This document shows, piece by piece, positions 1-14,512 of a DNA stretch of 64,000 bases. Position numbers and translations under genes: made by a program. The stretch comes from Salvia splendens (lineage: Eukaryota > Streptophyta > Magnoliopsida > Lamiales > Lamiaceae). The notes under the pieces were generated by a model. It made no database searches and was not told the origin of the DNA. It saw only the letters and a program-made list of their open reading frames with translations. Location of the stretch: contig NC_056037.1 in NCBI RefSeq assembly GCF_004379255.2, positions 13,774,902-13,838,901 of the forward strand, written 5' to 3'. The stretch's first letter is position 1. Each line of letters begins with the position of its first letter.

Positions 1-540
1 CGTTGCTTAAACCATACTACACCCTAGCCCAAAAGATTTCTAAACCCTTGGGAATGATTGAAACGTGCCCCAAACAAACAAACAGTGTCAATCTTAAACT
101 ATTCATGAAACTGTATAACATAAACAAACAAAACGGCTCAGAACACTTATACATTACAGTTCACACATCCTGCATCAATAACATGCATTACCTAGTACAA
201 TTTGGTGCATTATGTGTATCGGCTTAAACTACTACCCTAGCGACTCTGATAACTAAACCATAGAAGAAGGACTGATACTCGTGTATTTTAGTTACGGTTG
301 CGTTGCTTGAACCATACTACACCCTAGCCCCAAGGATTGCTAAACCCTTGGGGAATGAGTGAAACGTGCCCCAAACAAGCAAACAATGCCAATCTTAAAC
401 TATTCGTGAAATTGTATAACATACACAAACAAAACGACTCAGAAGACTTATACATTACAGTTCACACATCGTGCATTATATAACCCATAACATGCATTAC
501 GTAGTACAATTTGGTGCATTATGTGTATCGGCTTCCTCTA
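1..540. repeat. Tandem duplication (about 240 bp unit, two copies)
   Basis: Positions 1-235 and 295-540 are two direct copies of one unit. Both start CGTTGCTT and run through CCCTAGCCC, TAAACCCTTGG, GAAACGTGCCCCAAAC and ATTTGGTGCATTATGTGTAT. They differ by scattered substitutions and one small indel. Each carries a hairpin-forming core like that of the longer array at 1190-2240, so this is a diverged subfamily of the same repeat. No reading frame here looks like a gene. Confidence 0.8.
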
Positions 541-892
541 TGGTGCACTAAATAATTTAAGCCAATAATACGGTTTCATTGCAGCGTGGAATAGGGAGAG
601 AGAAAGAGTTCAGCGACGGAGTAGGGAGAGAAACACGTTTGGTGGGTGTGATTTTAGAAGATAACCGCCAAGATCTTCAAAGGAGAAAATCGTGGGAGTT
701 ACCATAACAAACAATTTAGTGATTCCCTCTTTTATCCTTTTCGGTTTTTTAGTATATTTAATTTAATTGTAAAAGCCAATAATTTAAGCCCTAGGATCTT
801 GGAAATAAACGACTGAGATGAAGAAGGAGATTTGAGAAAATGTGGAAAAATGATATGAATACAACCATATATATATATACATATATATATAT
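541..892. other. Intergenic AT-rich flank ending in a TA run
   Basis: No gene is visible. The stretch includes a purine-rich segment (590-700) and ends in an (AT)n run at about 867-892, directly next to the GGGAGCG terminus of the repeat element on its right. Confidence 0.5.
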
Positions 893-1171
893 GGGAGCGT
901 TATTCTCCTTTTCACATCTTAGATCATTTTTCCTTCTTAATATTACGCATTAGATCTAAGGCATCAACGGATCAGATTGATTCTATAAAACTGGTTCCGT
1001 GTTGCATTATAGAAGGTGGTTGTATGCATTACAGGGTTATTATTGACATTTGACAGAAAAGTAACTGCCACATTTTGGTATCTGCGAATAATGCACCACA
1101 TGGTCACGAGTAATGCATATAATTGACTATATAATGCACAATATGTGAACTGCAATGCATACGAATAAGAT
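893..1171 (+). repeat. Left 279-bp terminal inverted repeat
   Basis: This arm is the reverse complement of 4820-5098, with no net indel and about four mismatches seen by eye. It begins GGGAGCGTTATTCTCC and ends at GAATAAGAT. The close match implies recent mobilisation or gene conversion between the arms. Confidence 0.85.
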
Positions 1172-2345
1172 GTACCATGTTATGATGTTTGGACACACGT
1201 TTCTTGTTTCCCCTAAGGGTTTAATAAGCTTAGGGGCTAGGGTATAGTACGTAGACACGTATGTAATCTTCACATGGTAACGAGTAATGGATATAATTGA
1301 CTATATAATGCACAATTTGTGAACTGCAATGCATACGAACAAGATGTGTTGTGTTATGATGTTTGACACACGTTTCTTGTTTCCCCTAAGGGTTTAATAA
1401 GCTTAGGGGCTAGGGTATAGTACGTACGCATTAATAACAAATTATAAAACGATACGAATAATTCACCAAATTGTCACGAGTAATGGATGTTATTAACTAT
1501 ATAATGCACAATATGTGAACTGCAATGCATACGAATAAGATATACCATGTTATGATGTTTGACACACGTTTCTTGTTTCCCCTAAGGGTTTAATAAGCTT
1601 AGGGGCTAGGGTATAGTACGTAGACATTACTAACAAATTGTTGTTATTGGAATATACGTATGTGCATTATTTGGTTTAGGTAGTGCATTATGTAGCTGTT
1701 AATTGTCATTATCTCAGTATATTATGCATTATTAGAGGTATTGTGTATATGGGTTAATCAACGGATTGAAGATTACATACGTGCATTTAGTAATGTCTAC
1801 GTACTATACCCTAGCCCCTAAGCTTATTAAACCCTTAGGGGAAACAAGAAACGTGTGTCAAACATCATAACATGGTACATCTTATTCGTATGCATTGCAG
1901 TTCACATATTGTGCATTATATAGTTAATAACATCCATTACTCGTGACAATTTGGTGAATTATTCGTATCGTTTTATAATTTGTTATTAATGCGTACGTAT
2001 TATACCCTAGCCCCTAAGCTTATTAAACCCTTAGGGGAAACAAGAAACGTGTGTCAAACATCATAACACAGCACATCTTGTTCGTATGCATTGCAGTTCA
2101 TAAATTGTGCATTATATAGTCAAATATATCCATTACTCGTTACCATGTGAAGATTACATACATGTCTACGTACTATACCCTAGCCCCTAAGCTTATTAAA
2201 CCCTTAGGGGAAACAAGAAACGTGTGTCAAACATTATAACACAACACATCTTGTCCGTATGCATTGCAGTTCACATATTGTGCATTATATAGGCAATTAT
2301 ATGCATTACTCGTGACCATGTGGTGCATTATTCGTAGCGGTTTCC
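1066..2345. repeat. Large imperfect palindrome of tandem units
   Basis: Three units of roughly 190 bp on the left (cores at about 1205-1260, 1380-1430 and 1565-1620, minus orientation) mirror three units on the right (about 1797-1870, 1995-2070 and 2165-2240, plus orientation). The centre is near 1710. Each unit carries CCCTAGCCCCTAAG, TTAAACCCTTAGGGG and AAACGTGTGTCAAAC, followed by a TGCAGTTCACATATTGTGC segment. No coding frame is credible. Confidence 0.8.
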
Positions 2346-3401
2346 AGCCATTATTAGATTACTATTGTACCCTCATAATGCACAAAATAGGACAAATAAT
2401 GCAACACGGGATTAATTACCCAATGTTGATCTTGACCGTCCATTTCTCTAATCTAATGGCTGATATTAAGAAGGAAAAAGGAGGAAATATAGGAAAAGGA
2501 AATGAATACATCCCTATATATATATAGGGATTGCTGCGAATTGGTGAGCTTTTGTGTTTCGCGAACACAAAATTGGTGAGCTTTTGTGTTTCGCGTTCAA
2601 CTGTAATTGCTTTGTATGTTTGGATTGTAATCCCACATGGTTTACCGTAATTTGCACAGTATTTTAATAATTTTTGTGAATTAATTTGTCCACTGTATCC
2701 ATTATGCGTGTTGTTTTTGAATTTTTGTGCATAAAATCAGTCAATGTTGGCTTGTTCCAGCATTACTTGATATTAAATGTGCATTATTTGTCAAAGTGAT
2801 TACATTATTTTAATATGTGAATGCAGTTTGCGCATATGCGATTTCAATTGGCATATAACGAATGCACTTTGTTTATATTCATTTAATCACATGGTCTATG
2901 CATTATTTTGGTATGTCAATGCATTATGTTTCCTGTATGAGTACATTGTTAATGTTGTTGCTTTGGTTTTAGATTGTGATTAAGTAAATTGAAAATGTGT
3001 TTGTTCATTACAAGACATGATCTCTTCATTATTTTTAAAATGTGCCTACATTATTTTAATATGTGAATGCATTATGGTCATTTCTGATGTAAATTGGTAG
3101 ATAACAAATATGATTGCATTATTTGGATGGTTAAGTGGTTACATGTATATATAAATCATGTATGCTGCAGCATGCTTGTCTTATGATTGCATTATTCCAC
3201 TATGTGATTGCATTATTTGCTGATGTGATTTCATTATTTGAAAATGTGATTGCATTATGTTGGATCCTGTTGTAAATCTGTTTGTTCATTACTTGGTATA
3301 ACATCTTCATTATTTGATTCTGTGATTGCATTATTTGGATGGTTAAGTGGTTACATGTATATATATCCAGCAAGAGGGTGAGCCTATAGTAAAAGAGGAA
3401 A

Positions 3402-4435
3402 GGTATTTAGTGTTACATTCTGTGTATTGAAACTGTACATCAATGCATTATGTACATATATGATTACATTATGAATGTTGTTAGCATGGTTATAGATTGT
3501 GAAAGAGTACATTGAAAATCTGCTTGTTCTGTACTTGTTAAAATCTCTTCATTATTTGCCATTGTGACTACATTTTTTTAACATGTGAATGAATTATGGT
3601 CATCTCTGTTTTAAATTGTCAGATAACAAATGTAATATTTATGCATTCATTAGTTCATATAATCTCTGCATTATGTTCATATGTGAATGCATTATTTTCT
3701 ATATCATTTAATTATGTGTAATTCTGTGTTATACAGTAAAAGAGGAAAGGTATTTAGTGTAATATGTTGTGTATTAAAACTGTACACCAATGCATTATGT
3801 ACCTATATGATAACATTATGAATGTTTTTAGTGTGGTTATAGATTGTGAAAGAGTAAATTGAAAATATGCTTATTCATTACTTGTTAAAATCGCTTCATC
3901 ATTTGCCAATGTGACTACATTATTGTAACATGTTAATGCATTACGGTCATTTCTGTTTTAAATTGTCAGATAACAAATGTAATATTTATACATTCATTAT
4001 TTCATATAATATCTACGTTATGTTCATATTTGAATGCATTATTTTCCTAAATCCTTGAATTATGTGTAATTCTGAGTTATACATAAAAACCTGAAAGGTA
4101 TTTAGTGTTACATTCTTTGTATTATAAGTACATATCAATGCATTATTTACCTATGTGATTACATTATGAATGTTGTTAGCATGGTTATAGATTGTGAAAG
4201 AGTAAATTGAAAATCTGCTTGTTCATTACTTGTTAAAATCTCTTCATTATTTGCGATTGTGACTACATTATTTGAAAATGTGAATGCATTATGGTCATTG
4301 TTGTTGTAAATTGTCAGATAACAAATGTAATATTTATACATTCATTAGTTCATATAATCTCTGCATTATGTTCATATGTGAATGCATTATTTTCCTATAT
4401 CCTTGAATTATGTTTCTTTTTCATGATGCATGTTG
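3402..4435. repeat. Three tandem units of about 347 bp
   Basis: Units start at about 3402, 3749 and 4097, each with GGTATTTAGTGT. They share AGATTGTGAAAGAGTA, CTTGTTAAAATC and TAACAAATGTAATATT blocks in the same order. The units are AT-rich and full of TGCATTAT-type octamers. No open frame is conserved between units, so this looks like non-coding satellite-like DNA inside the element. Confidence 0.75.
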
Positions 4436-4819
4436 CTGCTGCTTGACAGGGACTAAGCAACTGAGAATGAACATAGAGAAGGCGGTTGATGTTTTAATTT
4501 ACTCTCCAAGGGTTTAGCAATCTCGTGGGCTAGGGTGTACTATGGAGTAAGTAACACAACCGTCGGCAAAGTCCACGAGTTCCAGTCATACCTCTAGGGT
4601 TTAGATATCATCAACGTTAGGCAGTAGTTATAACTAATAGACATTATGTAAAAATATTTATGTGTAATGTATTTTATTCACCCAGTAATGGACGATATGT
4701 GTCCTGTAATGGATATGTTTCAGAGACGTTTTTGTTCTGATTTTATGAGTAGTTATAACTTATTAACATAATGTGGAAACATTTCAGTGTAATGGATTTT
4801 ATTTACTCAGTAATGGACG

Positions 4820-5098
4820 ATCTTATTCGTATGCATTGCAGTTCACATATTGTGCATTATATAGTCAATTATATGCATTACTCGTGACCATGTGGTGCAT
4901 TATTCGCAGATACCAAAATGTGGCAGTTACTTTTCCGTCAAATGTCAATAATAACCCTGTAATGCATACAACCACCTTCTATAATGCAACACGGAACTAG
5001 TTTTATAGAATCAATCTGATCCGTTGATGCCTTAGATCTAACGCGTAATATTAAGAAGGAAAAAGGATCTAAGATGTGAAAAGGAGAATAACGCTCCC
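4820..5098 (-). repeat. Right 279-bp terminal inverted repeat
   Basis: This is the inverted partner of 893-1171. It ends GGAGAATAACGCTCCC and is followed at once by a (TA)n run (about 5100-5121). Confidence 0.85.
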
Positions 5099-5619
5099 CT
5101 ATATATATATATATATATATAACAACTTAACCATCCAAATAATGAAATCACATAATCAAATAATGCACTTATAACACAACCACGATGAATCATACAAGAT
5201 ATTTTCTTAACCAACAAACTGATTTTATTAATGACAAATACACTTCTGGATCCACTATTATCAGTGACCACCACCAGCAGATATAGAATTCATCTAACGA
5301 TGCATATAATGAATTTAGACAGACAGATAATGCATATGTATTAACAAATAATGCACTCCCACATATATTACCGGTACTTTTTTACAATTAAAAACACCAT
5401 TTAAATGATGCATAATACAGAATATTTTTATGCATAAAACAATCAAATGATGTGCGGATCCAAAAGCGTAATGATTCACTACTACAGCATATTTTGTGAC
5501 ATTAATGTCCACTGACATACAAACAATGGAAACATCAAGTATATTAATGCACACAATCATTAAAATAATGTACAAAATCGACTAACTCATGTAGGATCAA
5601 AAATAAAATATGTGAAGCA

Positions 5620-6112
5620 GAAAAATAGAGCAACTAATCGAACAGAAACTCACCCTTATTCTGTGTTTGTTGTGAGTTGGTAGGTCTACCTCTTTTAGTC
5701 ATTATTAAATCTGCGAGTAACAGCAAACAATAAAAAAAACTACAAGATTTTAACAACAAATAGTCTAGGATTTGATTGTAATCGGTTGAATCTTGGTGTG
5801 GGCGATTTATTTCGGTCGGCGCTTGTTGAAAATCGATTAAAACAAACGATTGTTGAAAATCGATAAAAAAAATGACCAAACCCTACCTGCTGTTGTAATG
5901 CACTAAAATTCAAGGGAACCAGCGGGGAATCTCCGAGAAATCGTCGCGATTTTGAGTGGGCGGCGGCTAGGGTTTTTACCAGATTTGGAAAATGAGAAGA
6001 CTCTTGTTGAGAGAGAATCTGGAGCGGGATTGTGATTAAATGCGTGTGATGATAGATGTGAGTCAATGCGTGTGATGAAAGTGGTGAAAGATCCCGCTAA
6101 ATTTTCGCCCAA
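5620..6112 (-). other. Possible 5' part of a gene inside the repeat element (minus strand)
   Basis: Read on the minus strand, a C-rich leader (about 6112-5905) ends at a possible donor (CAGCAG then GTAGGG). After a T-rich stretch, a possible acceptor (CTCGCAG) precedes a short exon whose first codon is at 5699. The exon encodes MTKRGRPTNSQQTQNK and runs into a GTGAGT donor. KRGRP resembles an AT-hook. No further exon can be recognised, so this may be the promoter and first exons of the family's lost coding gene, or a captured host fragment. The function is unknown. Confidence 0.3.
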
Positions 6113-6379
6113 TTCATTTTCAGCCGTTTTGATTACACAAATTGACTAAATCACCCCCATGATGCACTAAATTGATCAAATAATGAAGCGCAGGATGATA
6201 AATATGCTATTAATTTGGAACGTCCATCCTCCTGATCCAACGACCGAGATTGCGAAGAAACTTAAATTTAAGGAGTGAAAAGGAGTTTAACACTGCCCTA
6301 TATATATATAACTTTTTTGTTTTACTTGGGGTCCTTTTAGTGGGGAAATTAAATTTGCGTCTTTTTCTTCTTCTTACCC

Positions 6380-6516
6380 TTTAAATAGGTTGCTAGAAGT
6401 TTTTGACCAACAGTCTATCCAAGTATTTAATAGGCAGGTATAGCTATTCCTTTAAATAGGTTGCTAGAAGTTTTTGAACAACAGTCTATCCAAATATTTA
6501 ATAGGCAGGTATAGCT
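6380..6516 (+). repeat. Tandem duplication, about 67-bp unit
   Basis: The block CCTTTAAATAGGTTGCTAG through GGCAGGTATAGCTA occurs twice, head to tail, with three or four differences. It lies upstream of the RopGEF gene and codes for nothing obvious. Confidence 0.8.
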
Positions 6517-6653
6517 ACAGAGAGTATTTAGGTACGATGTTAAAAACAACTATGAAAAATCCATACAGCTATGGTTGTAATGAGCTTTTATACTACAAGT
6601 CAATGTTATTATAAATTGACCAACAATTGGACTGCACACATATTTATACAGTA

Positions 6654-6832
6654 CTCCATCCGTCCCGGACTACTTGCACTTATTTCCTTTTTGGGCGTTC
6701 CAAGTTATTTGCACTCTTTCAATTTTTAGTAAAAATTATCACCTACGGCCGCAATTGTTGACTTTGCTATACACGCATTCCTTAATCTCCGTGCCGAAAA
6801 GGAAATGTGCGAGTAGTTCGGGACGGAGGGAG
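6654..6832. mobile_element. Stowaway-type MITE with TA duplication
   Basis: The ends are CTCCATCCGTCCC and GGGACGGAGGGAG, flanked on both sides by TA (6652-6653 and 6833-6834). Length is 179 bp. CTCCCTCCGTCC ends with a TA duplication are diagnostic of Stowaway MITEs mobilised by Tc1/mariner transposases. The interior has no coding potential. Confidence 0.9.
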
Positions 6833-6984
6833 TACAATATATAGTTTTGCTATCAATTATTCTACTTGATTATTAGACGATCATCACATCGATCCAATAC
6901 AAACCAATTAAGTTTTGTCTTTTTAGTATTTGACGTCAATAACAGTATGCATTATGAATATTTAGAACACTGACTCAAATAATA

Positions 6985-7163
6985 CTCTCTCCGTCCCGCA
7001 CTACTCGCACTTATTTCTTTTTTGGGCGTCCCAAGTTACTTGCACTCTTTCCATTTTTAGTAAAAAATTTCACCTACAGCCGTCATTTTTGACTTTCCTA
7101 TACACTCATTCCTTACTCTCCGAGCCGAAAAGGAAATGAGCGAGTAGCCCGGGACGGAGGGAG
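6985..7163. mobile_element. Second Stowaway-type MITE, same family
   Basis: The ends CTCTCTCCGTCCC and GGGACGGAGGGAG are flanked by TA. It is again 179 bp long and closely similar to the copy at 6654-6832, in the same orientation. Both lie within about 1.1 kb upstream of the RopGEF start codon. Confidence 0.9.
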
Positions 7164-7702
7164 TAGTACTTACTAGTTTTGATAAAATTTTAAGTTAAAT
7201 TCTACTCATAGTTAAGTACCAAAGAAAACAAAAGTATATATCAAAATTTATTAGTTTCACGTTATTTTAGTCATCATTATACGTACATTGTTAGAATTTG
7301 CATAGATCAGTCAATGAATGCGATTCAAAAAGGGGAAAATAAATAGTAAAGTGGAATTTAATATGCATACAGTCGTAGCAAATATTAATTATATGTACAT
7401 ATTCAATAATCAATAGGGCATGTGATGTGAGGAGGAGAAAAGGTTAAGAGAGAAAGAAATGCATCGGTTGGTTATGGTTGGGTTTCCCGGGCTTCTTGGC
7501 CATTCTCGCCATTCATTTTCCTCTCTCCATTTTAGAGAATTTCATCTTTCATTTCCACCTATTGCACAAAACTTTAGAAAAAAAAAAAGAAGAAGAAGAA
7601 ATTAAATGATCGATTGTCTTTTTTCCTGGCACTCTGGCAAATGATCGGAATGCTGGCAGCTGCCGGAAATTGAATTGTTGAGATCAAAGGAGAGAGAGAA
7701 AA

Positions 7703-9620
7703 ATGCAAGCACATAGCAGTGAACAAGATAATGGAGAAAGTGTTGAATCTATGGAAGCTGAGCAAGCAGAAGCTGTTTCTGATGAGAAGGCAAGTGATAA
7801 GAGCCCCTCTTCCTCCTCCCCAAGCAATAGTAACGGCGGAGGAATCCAAGCAGAAGCTCCTTCACCATCAAAGACGAACCAAGTTTCAGGTGTTCCTCGC
7901 ATTCTGTTGTGATTGCATTCATCGAATTATTAGTATTGGCCAAAAAATAAGACGCGACAAAGATGTTGAAGATGCTTGTCTGAATTTGACGTTGCTTCCA
8001 TTTTTTGGTCTAGAATCGGACATTTTGAAGGAGAGGTTTGCCAAGCTGCTCCTCGGCGAGGACATGTCTGGCGCCGGCAAGGGTGTCTCTTCCGCGCTCG
8101 CCTTGTCCAACGCCCTCACCAATCTCGCCGGTACCATTCATTTTTCCTCTCCCACCATTTATCTATGTCTCTCAACTTTGATGAATATATACTAATATTG
8201 TTTTTGTCATTGTTGTTGTTGTTGTCACAGCTTCTGTATTTGGAGAACAATCGAAGCTAGAGCCAATGTCGGAAGAGAGGAAGGAAAGGTGGAGAAGAGA
8301 AGTGGCGTGGCTTGTGTCTGTCACAGATTACGTAGTCGAGTTCGTTGCTTCTGAGCAGAAAGGAAAAAATGGAACTAACATGGAGGTAGTTTTTTTACAA
8401 AAATGAAATACTCACTCCATGTTTTGAGCATTTTGTATCCAAAATCACTCGTGTTCGTGTGATTGCAAGATAATGGTGACGCAGCAAAGGAAAGACCTCC
8501 TCACGAACATCCCAGCGCTGAGGAAGCTTGACGCGATGCTCCTTGTAAGGCTAGTCATAATCCATAAATGAATAGTGTGAAAGGAATTTGATTTGGTTGC
8601 ATGAAAATAACTGTTAGAGCACGTTGGATAACTTCAAGAACGAGCAAGAATATTGGTATGTCTCAAGAGATGCGGAGGAGTCTGAGAAGGGAGTTCAGAG
8701 AGGAGACAAGTGGTGGTTGCCTACGATCAAGGTTCCCGCTAACGGCCTCTCAGAAGACTCGCGCCTCTTCTTGCTGAAGCAGAAGGAAGAGGTCATTCAA
8801 GTGCTGAAAGCATCCATGGCCATCAATGCTCAGATTTTATCTGATATGAGTGTTCCTGATAGCTACATGGAAACTCTTCCAAAGGTACATTCAAATGATT
8901 TAAATGCTCAAACTTGTATCTTGACTTTTCCTTGTCTCTGCTCTTGTAGAATGGAAAATCATGTCTAGGTGATTCAATCTACAAAAGCATAACCGATGAG
9001 GTGTTTGATCCTCAACAGTTTCTCTCAACCTTAGACTTATCAGCTGAGAATAAAGTAGTTGATATCAAAAACAGAATTGAGGCATCTATTCTCATATGGA
9101 AGAGGAAAATGAATACCAAGGAAGCCAAGCCTTCATGGGGTTTCACTGTCAGTGCAGAGAAGAGAGAGATGTTTGAGGAGAGATTAGAGACAATCTTGCT
9201 CCTATTGAAGGATCAGTTTCCTGGTCTTCCACAATCTTCACTTGACATAACAAAAATCCAGTACAACAAAGTAGGAGTACTAAACTTCCTCTTTTTCTTT
9301 TTGGTCTATTTATGGGTTCATCAAACTTGTTTGGGACTCACTGCGATTTTTTGGTTATGTTGAGGTAGGATGTAGGGCTAGCGATCCTCGAGAGCTATTC
9401 GAGAGTGCTGGAGACCTTGGCCAACACCGTGATGTCGCGTATAGATGACGTACTATTTGCTGATGCTGCCGCAACATCGCCAACAAAGAACAACGTCCCG
9501 AGCGCAGGAGACGAGCCAGCAGAGAAGATGAGTTATGCTGCAAACACACCAACTTCAGCGACACTTTTGGATTTCATTGGGTGGGGAGTGGAGCCTCCTC
9601 CTGAGGCACAAGTGAAATAA
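7703..9620 (+). CDS. ROPGEF: Rop guanine nucleotide exchange factor (RopGEF, PRONE domain)
   Basis: Plant-specific activator of Rop/RAC small GTPases. It promotes GDP release at the plasma membrane downstream of receptor kinases, in polar growth and related signalling. Seven exons fit: 7703-7889, 8014-8130, 8231-8385, 8470-8544, 8618-8884, 8950-9270 and 9369-9620. All introns are GT..AG and phases agree, giving 457 aa, a normal length. The first 62 residues are acidic and serine-rich (the variable N-terminus). The PRONE domain follows, with [56 protein letters not shown] and [13 protein letters not shown] blocks, then [20 protein letters not shown]. The tail has [15 protein letters not shown]. 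The ATG at 7703 follows an AG-rich leader and is the first in frame. The paralogue number cannot be fixed by eye. No break was seen. Confidence 0.9.
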
Positions 9621-10203
9621 GAAATTGTTGTTTTGATGTTTGAGAACAGAAGTGTATTTAGTAGTTCATCTTCATTTGCATGAAAGCTGAAGCAGATGAT
9701 AACAGACGTTGATTACTTGGAAAAATGGTTTTTATGTACACAAGAATGTAGTAAAAGTGTTTCATATTGTAGATAGGGTGAAGTTCTAGACATAGAGTTG
9801 TGTGAGGGAAAACTAGGATACCATAATTTGGGCATCAAAGTCTGGTCTAATTTGAAAAGCTTCCAACATTGTTATAGTTCACTAAGCTGTAGATATGTAT
9901 GTTAATCTCATATTGGTAGAGTTAGAGAAACTTTACCTTCTCATTTTTCACCATAATTTTTAAAACTAAATCGATTTGTCACAGAACTTGCATTTACAAT
10001 GTTAAAACTCATGCCACCAGATATTGAAATTGAGAGAAATATTATTGAGGCGGAAACGATACAGCCACTGGTTTCAATTCAAAAGAGAAATTGTTCAAAT
10101 CAATCTCACATTCTCATCACACTGTCTTCCAAATCACATTATAGCCTTTTATTCAACAGACACTAAAATTCACTGCTCAAAATCGCGCCGTTAACCGACT
10201 GTT
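9621..10203. other. Convergent intergenic region (3' UTRs of RopGEF and AspAT)
   Basis: The 583 bp between two converging stop codons must hold both 3' UTRs and their polyadenylation sites. It is AT-rich and no further gene or repeat was recognised. Confidence 0.6.
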
Positions 10204-14065
<3,862 letters not shown>

Positions 14066-14365
14066 TTTCGTTGAAATTTGTGAGAATTGGAATAATGTGT
14101 GAAAAAACAATTGTGATTATAATGGAGGTTGCGTGGTTAAGAAAAAAGTAAAGTGGGGGCGGTGCTGGAATTAAAACTGTGGCTCACTGCTTCATTTGAT
14201 TTAGGCAATTTTACTCTCTTTTCAGTCACGAATATTCTATGGTAAAATTAAAAAGGGATCAGATGAAATAGTTAATGATCTTCAATTTTCAAACTTGCTT
14301 GATTTAGAATTATTAATAAATGATTTTTTTCATTATTTTCTTTTTAGCTATTCGATTAGAGAAAG
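14066..14365. other. Upstream region of the AspAT gene
   Basis: About 300 bp upstream of the minus-strand AspAT start codon, holding its 5' UTR and core promoter. No clear TATA box could be picked with confidence. The SINE insertion begins at its far end. Confidence 0.5.
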
Positions 14366-14378
14366 GAGGTGGCGACGC

Positions 14379-14499
14379 ATCCATGACTTCTAGCTCAACT
14401 GGTTGAGAAGGGAGGCAAAAATACCGCCCATCCAGGATTCTTAAGTTCGAATCATGAAATGTATCACGAACTCCGATGTAGGCGTGTGTTAAAAAAAAA
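14379..14499 (+). mobile_element. tRNA-derived SINE with 13-bp target duplication
   Basis: The 121-bp body has a box A-like TAGCTCAACTGGTTGAGA and a box B-like AAGTTCGAATCA, the internal RNA polymerase III promoter of tRNA-related SINEs, and ends in a run of nine A. It is flanked by perfect 13-bp direct repeats GAGGTGGCGACGC (14366-14378 and 14500-14512), as expected from target-primed insertion by LINE machinery. It lies about 300 bp upstream of the AspAT gene, in the opposite direction. Confidence 0.85.
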
Positions 14500-14512
14500 G
14501 AGGTGGCGACGC

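Larger units (their letters stand above)
893..6298. mobile_element. Nested TIR element family on TA runs (MULE-like or Helentron-like, class unresolved)
   Basis: The left end is GGGAGCGTTATTCTCC, preceded by an (AT)n run. Inverted ends of the same family lie at 5096-5098 (CGCTCCC), about 2512 (diverged) and 6296-6298 (CACTGCCC), each followed by (TA)n. All share a CTCCTTTTC-type subterminal motif. The 893-1171 and 4820-5098 arms are inverted repeats of equal length. The interior holds a large palindrome, three tandem units of about 347 bp and many TGCATTAT octamers. Long TIRs and insertion into TA runs suggest a Mutator-like element or a TA-targeting element. No transposase is recognisable, so the class is an inference and the outer limits may be two or three nested insertions. 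Confidence 0.5.

Noticed and set aside
867..892. TA runs as possible promoters
   Set aside because: They flank several element termini and are better explained as insertion targets.
1200..2240. Telomere-like AAACCCT / CCCTAG words as an interstitial telomere
   Set aside because: The words occur once per unit at fixed places inside a longer repeat, not as an uninterrupted heptamer array.
5038..5575. Minus-strand 78- and 86-aa hydrophobic frames as membrane peptides
   Set aside because: They overlap the TIR and the TA run, and their hydrophobicity comes from AT-rich codons.
7574..8260. Several overlapping frames on both strands around the RopGEF 5' end
   Set aside because: They are shadows of the spliced RopGEF exons; the PRONE motif frame with matching splice phases explains the region.
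14379..14499. A genuine tRNA gene
   Set aside because: Box A and box B are present but there is no cloverleaf with anticodon arm and acceptor stem, and the A-tail plus target duplication fit a SINE.
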